DNA of 64,000 nucleotides from Ciona savignyi (lineage: Eukaryota > Chordata > Ascidiacea > Phlebobranchia > Cionidae): assembly GCA_000149265.1 (NCBI GenBank), contig CH002078.1:212411-276410 (forward strand). Reading direction: 5' to 3'. A program made the position numbers and the translations under genes. The notes under the pieces are model-generated. The model made no database searches. It had not been told where the DNA came from and saw only the letters and a program-made list of their open reading frames with translations. Of this stretch, positions 1-9,427 are shown piece by piece (position 1 is the first letter of the stretch; each line of letters begins with the position of its first letter).

Positions 1-1
1 G

Positions 2-391
2 GTTAGAGGAAGCAATGAGAATTTAATAGATTTCTCTTATAGATTGCGCGTATTGCTTCACAACGCACATCCCGAATTGAAGGAGGATAAAGAGGCCATT
101 TTAATTGAAAAATATGCTTCAGGCATAGGAGTGGCCTCTCTACGGCACGCCATTATTTTACAGAACCCGAAGACGTTGGACATGGCGGTAGAATTGGTCC
201 TGAAACTTGAAGACCGAGATGGTGTAAATTCCGATCGGACGAAAATCTCATACCCGGAGGAAGGTACCGATAATTGTTTTTATTGTGGTCAATCTGGTCA
301 TTGGAAACGAGAATGCAATCTGCGAATATTGCATGCCCGAGATACTGCGAATCGTCGACCAAATTTTAATCGGGCAGGATCAAACTTTTAA
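2..391 (+). CDS. gag: Gag, C-terminal part with CCHC zinc knuckle (partial)
   Basis: The reading frame is open from base 2 to the TAA at 389-391. It ends with one retroviral-type zinc knuckle, CFYCGQSGHWKREC (C-X2-C-X4-H-X4-C, about bases 275-316), which packages element RNA in this family. The upstream part is a helical capsid-like region without further recognisable motifs. The N-terminus lies outside the window. The pol frame is offset by one base, with its first ATG 38 bases downstream, so Pol is probably made by -1 frameshifting or reinitiation; no slippery site was confirmed. Confidence 0.85.
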   Translation, partial: VRGSNENLIDFSYRLRVLLHNAHPELKEDKEAILIEKYASGIGVASLRHAIILQNPKTLDMAVELVLKLEDRDGVNSDRTKISYPEEGTDNCFYCGQSGHWKRECNLRILHARDTANRRPNFNRAGSNF

Positions 392-429
392 GGATTGGCG
401 AAGAAGGCCGACCGCCAATCCAGTGTTAC

Positions 430-3400
430 ATGGCCAAAATTAGACCTGTAGACTCTACTCTTCATTTATTTTTGCCGTGCACGGTACAAAATGTTAATTT
501 TAATTTTTTATTGGATACCGGCTCGGGTGCAACCGTGATTAATCGGTCTTCTGTTTATCAGCGTATTTTTAACCCCCCCAACATTGATCCGTCCCAAGGA
601 GAACTCTTATCGGTTGAGGGCAATCCGATTCGCTGTTATGGCCGAATGATGACGAAGCTATGCTTTCGTGGGCTCGAGATGTCGCATCGTGTCGCTGTGG
701 CAGATATTGCGGGTTGTGATGGCATCTTAGGTTTGGATATTTTAAGTCGCGCCGGTTGTGTGATAGACCTTGTCAACAACAAAATATGTTTAAAGGGAAA
801 AATGTTAACTCTGGGAATTAATCAACCACTGGTTTTACTACCACAAAAGGCGATTGGAAGAAAAATGACCCAACATGAACTGTCGATTCCCGACCATCTT
901 TTATGTATTACTGAAAATTTGAACCATCTATCGGATGACCAAAAACAAAAAGCAATTCAACTAATAACTGACTATAGTGATTTGTTTTCAACAGAAAGTG
1001 GATATTTAGGTCACACTGACGTGGTGCGTCACCAAATAAACACCGGGGATGCGCGACCCATTCGGCAAAGGCCTCGTCGGATGTCGCTTGCTAAACAACG
1101 AATGGTGGAGGAAGAGTTGGACAAAATGTTGGCCTCTGGCATCATAGAGCCCAGTCGCAGTCCGTGGTCATCGCCTGTGGTTCTGGTCACAAAAAAAGAT
1201 GGCACGCCACGATTTTGCGTAGATTTTAGAAAACTGAACGAAATAACAAAAAAAGATTCTTATCCTTTACCCAGGATGGAGGACATGCTGGACATGCTAA
1301 GTGGCTCCAGTTGTTTTAGCACTCTTGATTTAGCCAGTGGATATTGGCAAGTAGAAATGGATAAGAATGACCGTGAAAAAACTGCATTTACCGTGGCTGG
1401 AAAGGGATTATTTCAATTTAAGGTAATGTGTTTCGGCTTGACTAACGCTCCGGGCACGTTTGAACGTTTAATGGAGTCTGTACTGAAGGGGTTGCTGCAC
1501 AAAATCTGCGCCGTTTACATTGACGACGTCATCTGCTTTTCAAAGGATTTTAATGATAATCTATTACATTTACAAAAAGTCTTTGACAGGTTGCGTCTCG
1601 CGGGTTTGAAATTAAAACCGAAAAAGTGTCAATTATTTCGTCGAAGCACCAAATTTTTGGGGCATCTGGTGTCTGCCGATGGAATCCGGTGCGATCCTGA
1701 GAAGACCGCAGCTGTACAGGAATAGCCAATTCCGGTCAACGTTAAAGAGGTACGAAGTTTTCTGGGATTTGCTTCTTACTATAGAAGGTTTATTAGGAAG
1801 TTTGCGGAGAAGGCTACCCCCCTTAGTGCCCTTACCCATAAGAATCGCGTATTTAAGTGGACGGATGATTGTTCCGACGCATTTACTCAGTTGCGCAAAG
1901 AGTTAAGCACGGCTCCTGTACTATCCTATCCCCTGTTTGATAGCCCCTTTGTGTTGGACACGGATGCTAGTGGTGTAGCTGTGGGAGGTGTGCTATCCCA
2001 AATGGTCGATGGGAACGAACAAGTGGTTGCATTTTATAGCAGCACGTTTAGTAAAACTGAACGAAACTACTGTGCAACCTATCGTGAGCTTGTGGCTGCG
2101 GTTAAGGCGATAAAACATTTTCGACATTACTTGTGGGGAAGGAAGTTTACGTTACGCACCGATCACGCTTCCCTGAAATGGTTAGTTTCGTTTAAAGAAC
2201 CAGAAGGGATGTTAGCTCGATGGATTTCTATATTGGGGACCTACGATTTCGAAGTACAGCATCGCCCTGGGGAAAGACATTTAAATGCAGATGGGTTATC
2301 GCGCCGATGTTGTACTAGAAAGGAATGTGCGGATTGTTCCCAAATTTCACAAGAGAAATCCCCTCGGGTAGCTGTAAATTTAATTTCACGTGCAAGTTCG
2401 ACCGACTGCAATTGGCTAGACACTTGGAACGATTCTCAAATCAGACAGTGGCAAACGGAAGATCCCCAACTTTCGGTAGTTATTCACTTAAAAAGTCAGA
2501 GCCAATACCCACCCAGTGATTTGCGTATTTACCCAGACGGTATTCGGACATTGTTGTTACAGTGGGATCTACTAGAAGTCCGAAATGGGTTGTTATATCG
2601 CATGTGGTATCCTGATAATAATTTTGAAATGCCAAATCTTTTATTAGTAGCACCAGGAATAATCCGACAACACATCTTTCAACATTTACACTCCTTTCGT
2701 ACAGCTGGTCATCTAGGAATTACTCGAACAACTTATAGGATCCGTCGCAGATTTTACTGGCCAGGTTTAAAAGAGGATGTGCGGAGATGGTGCAAGTGGT
2801 GCATACCATGTGCGAGACGTAAGCCCCATCACGGAAAGCATCGTTGGGCTCTGACACAACAAATGGCAAGCGCGCCAATGGAAAGGGTGGGTATTGATTT
2901 TATGGGCCCTCTGCCCCGAACTGATCAAGGTAACGAGTACATTTTGGTTGTTACCGATTATTTTACGAAGTGGACGGAATGTTTTGCATTGCCGAACCAA
3001 CGTGCTGTCACCACCGCGGAAGTCCTGGTAACTCAGTTCTTTTCTAGATTTGGTATTCCCAGATATCTTCATTCGGACCAGGGGAGGGATTTCGAATCGC
3101 ACTTATTCCAGGAAATGTGTCGGGTATTGGAGATAACGAAAACTAGGAGTTCTCCATATAGACCCCAATCATCGGGGCAGGTAGAACGTTTCAACCGGAC
3201 GCTGCAGATGATGTTGTCGGCATTCGTCAACGACAATCGAAATGACTGGGATGTGCATCTCCCATATTTGGGAATGGCGTACAGATGTTCGGTACACGAA
3301 TCAACCAAGTATACCCCAAATCGTTTAATGTTGGGAAGGGAGACCACTATGCCCATAGACTTAATGACGGGCAGTCCACCAAACTCAGTAACGTTTCCAT

Positions 3401-3954
3401 GTCACACAGAATATGTGGAATGGATGAAATCGGCAACAGAGAACGCCTTTAATACGACCTATAGTCATCTAAAGAAAGCAGCCGTGCGACAAAAACGCAA
3501 CTACGACAAGAGCGTTCAATCTTGGTCCTTTAAAGCAAATGATTGGGTATGGTACTACTACCCACCGGCGGGGCGGAAGAAGTTGGGCCAAGGATGGACT
3601 GGACCGTATTTGGTAATCGACAGGGTATCTCCGTGCCTTTACAAAATTCAAGCTTCACCGCATAGCAGACCAAAAATCATCCACGTTGACAATTTGAGAT
3701 TGTTAGAGGCTGAAACGATGCCAGCCAACTGGTTGCACGAACGCGACGAGTCTGCACAGGAACCAGTTGACGAACGCGACGAGTTTGCACCAGAACCCGT
3801 TAATAACGAACGCGATGAGGCTGCACCGGAACCGATTGACGAGACGATAGACCAAGAAATGATGTGGACAAATGAACTTGATCAAATTCCAACATTTTCG
3901 GGGTTTGGAAGAAGGCGCAGGCGGCCGGCGTACCTTCACGATTTTGTATGTTAA
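430..3954 (+). pseudogene. pol: Pol polyprotein (PR-RT-RNaseH-IN) with one in-frame stop
   Basis: The frame starts at ATG 430 and runs 1,174 codons with a single TAG at 1723-1725 (codon 432), where relatives usually have Trp. Domains in order: aspartic protease DTGSG near residue 29; RT with YIDD near 362; RNase H starting at LDTDASG near 508; integrase with an HHCC zinc-binding region near 750 and a D-D-E triad in GIDFMGP, HSDQGRDF and GQVERFNR (about 821, 881, 917); and a GPY/F-like module (GWTGPYLVIDRV) near 1058. No chromodomain is visible. The tail carries three degenerate ERDE...EPV repeats. Frame is kept on both sides of the stop, so this is a recently disabled or readthrough Pol. Confidence 0.93.
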
Positions 3955-4000
3955 TATTAGTAATTGTTTTGGAAGGGAAGTTATTTTTTGAGTTGGGGGA

Positions 4001-4195
4001 TGTGTAAAGTATTTTATTTCTATGAGGTTTAAATTCCCTGCATTTTTGAACGCTCGCCGATTAAGTTAATGCTGTGTTTCGTTGATTACTTAATTGCCTG
4101 CTTTTCTGTATATTTGGTTGTACCTTTTTCGCTTTAAGTTAGTTACGAGTTGTGGAGTTGACGGTTGTTTGAATAAATTGTGCTGAAACGCTACA
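4001..4195 (+). repeat. 3' LTR of the gypsy element
   Basis: A purine-rich tract (AGTTGGGGGA, 3991-4000) precedes TGTGTAAAG and the block ends GCTACA, giving TG...CA ends and a length of 195 bp. AATAAA at 4172-4177 is the likely polyadenylation signal. Immediately to the right is ATACTTAC, the reverse complement of a splice donor of the host gene. The boundary was set by reading only, as the 5' LTR is not in the window. Confidence 0.75.
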
Positions 4196-4203
4196 ATACT
4201 TAC

Positions 4204-6143
4204 CTTAGCCCATGAATGTGCGAGGTTGCTTGGTCTTTTGCTATTTGTTTCCCCACAGTATTGCGGTAATAGGGGTGATTAGCTTGGTCGGATAACTTGT
4301 TACGGTAAGCTGACACAAGTCGTTCGAATGGATGTCTGGTCACCAGGATAGTGGTATAGTTGTGTAGTAGCTCGATGGCTTCTTCTTCCGTTTTAAGTCT
4401 GAAATTTAGTAAAAAACTTATACTGTTAATAAATAAACTAGAGCTACGCTAAGGGAGGTAAAAAGGGAAACTGTTCATTTAAACTATGCAAACTATTTAT
4501 AACCTTGCCCTTAACTAATATTAAGCAAAGAAATAACGCTAACTTTAACCCCCATTCAAACACTAACCCTGATACCCGTATCCTTATTTTAGTGTGCTGT
4601 TTCCGCCTTTCCTACTTTCCTCTTTCGCTAATTTAAGTTTCCTTTTATAATTCGGTTGTAATTGATAAAATTAAACTTCTTGTACATTTAGCATTAAATG
4701 ACTTACTTTGAAAAGAGCTGATTAGGAATCATCGAATAAGCCCACTTTGTCATTGTTTCAGCAGTTATCTCCTCTTCAAAGCCGCCAAGTTTTAACAAAG
4801 CTATTTGCCATGACGTGCTTGCAACCTGAAATGGTTAAAACAAGGTTCATCATTTGTTGCGTGCTGCCAGATGGTTGTTTGATCAAAACTAGGCGCTGGC
4901 TACTCGATTGTGTGCTTGGACAAGGCACTCAAAGTGCATTTCTTGAACCAGTGAATTGTTGAGTTCTACTAACTTAAAGGAGCGTCTCAATTATACACAA
5001 TACATAACAAATGTCCGACCGAGTCTATTGGTGGATTAGTGCGTCACCTTTCAGCCGAAATCGCTATGGCCCTGGCAGGGCACTTAGCAGACATCGTTAA
5101 AACCTAGTGCACTCGCGGCTACTACAACAAAGGAACGTCTTAATTATACACAACACACTGCAATAGTCTCGGTAAAGGTGGGTTAACAAATGATCTAACT
5201 ATTGCCATGTGTAATATCCCTCCTACGTTATCCTTATTAAGGTGATAAAATAGGCATGTTCTATCCTACTTTTTAATAATGATGGGGTGACTTTGGAACG
5301 CCACATTAGGGTAGGCACAAGGCCGGCCTGATGGTCGTGACGAGCTCGAACCAAAGTTCGTAAACAAACTTGTAGGAACCAAGTCCCACGTAAAAACACA
5401 AAACTTACCTTGGGCGTTTCACAAAGCACAGTTTTAGCGCTGTGGTCGTATTTAAATCGGTCCGTTCTTAACGGTACTTTGTTTGTTGAGTCATTATATG
5501 TTACTGCACATAGTTCACGAATAGCTTCAGATCGTTTGATATATTTGTCTCTCTTGGAAACCACTTGTATCTTTCTATTTGCTGGAATATATTATCCGGG
5601 TTAAGTTTAGTTTAGTTTTCGTTTCTGCGATGAAAACACGAAGCAAGACCCTTAATACTAATTTAGAAAATTGGAAAAAAGGCGAAATTTTCTGAAAATC
5701 CTCGTTATGATTTGAATACGAAATTTAAAATTAAATAGAACTGTGATGTGTATTTCTGTAGATAGAATAACGGAAGGCAGGGTTATCACATGAACAATCG
5801 TCAAAGAACTTACGCACAATGTCAGTTTAATAGCGCTTTGAGTTTAGGTTAAAATTGAATTACACAATTTAGTACCGTGTATGATTCACACATTTTAGTA
5901 AAAGTTACTAAAGTGCCTTCTCCAAAGATACGATCGACTGCTTGGCGAGCAGTTTCGAACCTTTAACCTTTGGGCCGAAAGGCGACGCTCTAAATCGCCA
6001 AGCTAATCGGTCGGAAAAATAAACTTACCGAAAAAAGACCACTTTGTAGAATTGAAGGAATCCAAGTTAATAATTACGAACATAGTTGTACAGGTAGCGG
6101 TAATTAAACCAAGGATCAGAGTCTTTTTCAATTTTCGGTTCAT
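4204..6143 (-). CDS. Carbohydrate sulfotransferase (Sulfotransfer_2), copy A, exons 1-4
   Basis: Golgi type II sulfotransferases of the CHST8-14 family move sulfate from PAPS to sugar chains. Exons read on the minus strand: 6029-6143 (start ATG, short cytosolic tail, membrane anchor at about residues 9-27, NST sequon); 5409-5581 (ends CETPK); 4707-4825 (opens VASTSW, so PKVASTSW forms the 5'-phosphosulfate loop); 4204-4398 (TRHPFERLVSAYRNK, the 3'-phosphate loop). All junctions have GT/AG ends and matching phases (1,0,2,2). Exon lengths 115, 173, 119 and 195 equal those of copy B. Exons 5-6 would lie left of the gypsy element, outside the window, or are lost. Substrate cannot be told. Confidence 0.9.
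4450..4625. repeat. Palindromic MITE M1 in intron 3 of copy A
   Basis: One end reads GGGAAACTG with TTCATTTAAAC after it; the other reads TTTTAGTGTGCTGTTTCC, giving imperfect terminal inverted repeats of about 20 bp. The interior is CCCTAA-like. Better copies are at 39888-40070 and 59565-59765. A decayed copy sits at the equivalent place in intron 3 of copy B (27105-27180). Confidence 0.6.
4860..5222 (+). repeat. Two degenerate S1 SINE copies
   Basis: S1 is a tRNA-derived SINE of about 300 bp. It has an A-box head (tagcttggtgggttagtgcg), a B box (ggttcgaaac), a central tccttgggcaaggcactta block, and a 3' part with cacactgcaatagctccggta, gatctgacgattgc and a final aaacatgaatatccta. Here one truncated copy (4860-5010) runs into a second (from about 4977), both in intron 2 of sulfotransferase copy A. 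Confidence 0.6.
5905..6013 (-). repeat. S1 SINE, 5' part
   Basis: Reverse-strand B box (cagtttcgaacc) and A-box head (gccaagctaatcggtcgg) lie just outside exon 1 of copy A. Copy B has an S1 copy at the same position (28240-28526), so this insertion may predate the gene duplication. Confidence 0.7.
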
Positions 6144-6802
6144 AATTCATCAAATTCAGGATACTTCTTTTTTGGATACTACCCCTAAGCAGAACCATTA
6201 GAATAATAAACATAACAATATATTTACTTTATAATTATAACAAAGTAATAGTTAACGAAAAGCCTTTGCGCTTTTCTGTAAGACAAGATTGATCGATATG
6301 ACGTGGCTCACTGGTACAAGGTCAAAATCGGTTGTATTATGAGTCGATACAGTTAAATAAAACTAAAACTCACGTCTGGAACAACGCCTACGTGTAAAAC
6401 ACTGAATTATACCACATACTGCAAATAAGCTAACTCGGTAAATAAATGACCATTTTTATTGGTGATTACAGGGTATTCTACAAAGTACAATTAACACGTC
6501 GAATGAAATATTTATCAAGGGCATAACCGAACTATTGTATTACGTAAGGTCATGGATGAATTCGTTTCTTGAGTTACGCGTCATGGCTGACGTCGTTTGT
6601 TAAATAGGGTCATGGCTGGGTATGTGTATTCAAAAAGGACGTATGGAAACGTTTGTCATAGATAAGTCACATCAAAAAATCAATTTCCAAAATAGAGTAA
6701 CTAATACAACGACCTTGTGAACTGAATATAACGGGTTTAGGTTTCCAAAGTCTAACTACACTTAGATTTCAATTATGCTAATCGCAAATGTACAATTAAA
6801 AT
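6144..6802. repeat. 5' flank of copy A, duplicated at 28659-29190
   Basis: The stretch upstream of the copy A start matches the copy B upstream stretch at several landmarks: an aaaagcctttgcgcttttctgt block near 6260, gatatgacgtggct...ctggtacaaggt near 6295, and repeated gaattcgttt segments near 6560. It holds the promoter region of both genes if they are expressed; I see no clear TATA box. The duplication unit therefore includes about 0.5 kb of 5' flank. Confidence 0.6.
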
Positions 6803-7205
6803 TAGAGAGTGTTAACCACGTGTTTAACCGCCACTATTTGTAAAACACAGTTTGTATTTTTACACCGAGTATGTACTTTGTTTCTGCAGGCATAAACGCA
6901 TGGGTCCCCTAGTAATCAAACCAAACTTATTTTCCTTTTTAAGTAAAACATAATAATAATCGTGTTAGATGTACGAAAATTGTATCACAAATATTTTAAA
7001 TTATAGCCTCTTGTCAAGCGATGTAGTAAAATAAAGCTAAGTTCCAGAACAGCTCGATTTAGTGTTTCGTGGCTTATCTAGATCATGTAGTCTAACAAGT
7101 TTTATAGAGTTTTCTTTACACCTTCTAGAGATGTCGTGGCGACATGCCATGCCTGTCACAATCAAGATTCAAAAACATATCTTCGATTTTAAGGGATTTA
7201 CCCTA
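6803..7205 (+). repeat. R2 repeat, terminal part
   Basis: R2 copies share an end like ctagagagtgtcaaccacgtg followed by tttaaccaccactatttgtaaaacaca, and later gtttctgcaagcataaacgcatgggt. This copy begins agagtgttaaccacgtg and breaks off near 7200. It matches 30063-30400 on the same strand and 22560-22965 on the other strand. No protein is encoded. Confidence 0.65.
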
Positions 7206-7480
7206 AGTTTAGTTTAGTTTAGTTTATTCATTTTTTGCCCTAGTATTTAAAAAAGGCAAGCGATTATAATAACGACACGGGAACAGGAAAAGACGGCAAA
7301 ACGAACAGTCGTTAAAACACGTCATTGAAAAAAAAGGATATATAATTTAATAAATATAGCGGACGCGGCCGCCAAACCTAGGCGAAAGAACAATAATGTG
7401 CAAACAAAATTTAATTAAAACCAAACAATATAAAGCCCTGAAGAAAAGTGTGTGGTAAAGCGCGACCAGTACTGAGGGGG
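7200..7480 (+). repeat. R1 dispersed repeat
   Basis: R1 has a gtttagtttagtttatt start and a diagnostic gacggcaaaacgaacagtcg, then ttaaaacacgtcatt and gcggccgccaaacctaggcg. Further copies: 23495-23590, 24718-24965, 25845-26012 (reverse), 39180-39290, 56755-56925, 57370-57425 (reverse piece) and 60115-60165. Class unknown; no coding capacity seen. Confidence 0.6.
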
Positions 7481-8096
7481 AGCCGGCTTTAGGAGAAGGT
7501 GTGGCCCGAAAGCGTGGACCAGAGTGGAAAAAGAAAAACCCCCTAAAATGAAATTCCACTAATGTCAGATGACACTATTAGTTTCAAGCACACTTACCGG
7601 GGCATATTTACATTACATATTGTCATTAAAACACACAAATTGCATAACACTAATGCATTTGATACTTATTTAGAAGTGTGAAAAGGAGCACTCACAGTAG
7701 TGCACCATAGATAACAAAAAACAATTAAAATAAATAAATAAGTAAATAATAAAAATAAATACATAAATAATTAGCGAGCCAAAAAAGGATGGCTAGAAAA
7801 TAAAAAATACTAAGGATTGCAGCAAGGATCCGATTATATGAAAGCAAATTGGTTGTGACATGTTAGTTTATTATTGACTGCCATATTAGATCACACCACC
7901 AACTCTCGAACAGCAAATTTGAGGAGAAAGAGGTCACGAAGAGAAAACGGACGACCTTCTTGTAGAATAAATTTCGATGTCCGGATATCTGGAACAGAAA
8001 TGTCTTGGCAGTATGGTTGTAAAAATGCTACAAGACAGTGAAGAAATAGAAATATAGATACAATAGATAGATTAGATAAAAACAGGTTAGGAGACA
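7481..8096. other. Intergenic, no feature recognised
   Basis: AT-rich sequence with a low-complexity aaataaataagtaaataa stretch near 7725-7770. Short open frames here lack splice or motif support. Confidence 0.5.
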
Positions 8097-8108
8097 CACT
8101 GTAAACTG
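8097..8108 (+). repeat. Left TIR of the CACTG element
   Basis: CACTGTAAACTG, exact inverted match to 15067-15078. Confidence 0.85.
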
Positions 8109-8360
8109 TTAGGGTGGAATCGTTTTTGGAGGGTGGAATTTTACAATTCGATGCGTGGAATTATTACATGCTAAGGTGTGTATTCCCCAAAAATCGTGTA
8201 AATTTTACAACATGGGCTCCTGTGTGGACAAGTCCATCTTTTAAGGTGTTATATCCCACGTACTAAAATCAATAGGGTGGTTTTAAAAATCCAGGGGTGG
8301 GTTTCGTGTATCGAAGGTGGTTATTTCACCATACGGGTGGAACTCGACACCAAGCGCTTA
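8109..8360 (+). repeat. Left subterminal GGTGG cluster
   Basis: About ten spaced (A/G)GGTGG(A/T) or close variants (gggtggaatcg, gagggtggaattt, gggtggtttt, ggggtgggtttcg, gaaggtggttatt, cgggtggaactcg), all on the plus strand. In CACTA elements such subterminal repeats bind the element's own protein. Confidence 0.7.
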
Positions 8361-9427
8361 AATCAACCTAAAGCCGTTGCTACAGCAACTTGTTTGATGC
8401 AATGACGTATATACGCACCATATATCCATCGAAAGTTGTTCTACCTGGTTTCTTTATATTTAATGAAAAAATACAATTTAGGCCTACACATGTAGTCTTC
8501 TTGACTAACTGTTATGTTAGGATAGGAATATTTAAACCTCGAAATCCTTATCTTGATATTTTACTAAAGCAATACGTTTTGAAATAATAAATGTTAACCG
8601 TTTTAGTCAAAGCTGCAGTTTATTTCTCCTGCAAAGGAACATTTTGTTGTTGCTGTAAAATATTGTGAAACACTGCGCATGCGCACAAATAATTTAAGTC
8701 GCATTTGATTGGTTCAAGCATTGCGCCATTTTTTAGTTCTCGAATGATAAACATTATGACGACATGTGCTTGCGGGTTCACGTGAAAAGGATAGTACTAA
8801 ACTTAACTTAAAACTCCTTCAGCGACAAAGAAAGTTTTTTAGGATGCTTTAGGTCTATGTTAGATAAGCTTAAATTCAGTTAGACTATATTATCTTAACT
8901 ATTTTATTAAATAGCCTAGATGCATATCAATGTTTGTAGGTTGTTGCTAGTCTATAGAAAGACCTTCAGCGTGAGGTGCATGTGGATGTGGGCCTGTTGT
9001 TGCTGTAGCCTGTATTGCAATACGTTTTCTCTAGGACCCTAGGAACAGTTTTATTTCAATTTATTCGTTTAACTTAAAAACAGGAAGGTTAATATCGCTC
9101 AACAGTTAGGCCTAAATGGCGGAAATAAGAAACTACGGAAATTTAATATGGGGCTAGTGATGGAGAATCATCCGTACCCTTTCAGGCCTCTGAATGTAAA
9201 AAAAGTTCTGTATTTTACTATTTCCGCCTTTATGTTGGCCATCAAAAAGTCCTAGTAAAGTGATCCTGACTTGATTTTCATATTTCTGATGCTGCATTCC
9301 TATATATAGCCTATAGTGTTTTTTAACTTCATAGCTTTAGTTAAAAAGTGGCCGATTTATATTTCTTAAAGTTTAAAATCAGTTGTACTTATAACATAAC
9401 CTAGTTGACACCACTCGGCTCTCATAT
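8361..9427. other. Transposon 5' region upstream of the transposase gene
   Basis: About 1 kb without a supported frame. It contains cactgcgcatgcgcac near 8670, a short GC-rich palindromic spot possibly part of the transposase promoter. Nothing else recognised. Confidence 0.4.

Larger units (their letters stand above)
1..4195 (+). mobile_element. Ty3/gypsy LTR retrotransposon, 3' part
   Basis: The gag zinc knuckle, protease, reverse transcriptase, RNase H and integrase follow in the Ty3/gypsy order, and a short 3' LTR follows them. The window opens inside gag, so the 5' LTR, primer-binding site and 5' target duplication cannot be seen. Pol is uninterrupted except for one amber codon, so the copy looks young. 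The element sits in intron 4 of the minus-strand carbohydrate sulfotransferase copy A, on the opposite strand to the gene. Confidence 0.93.
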
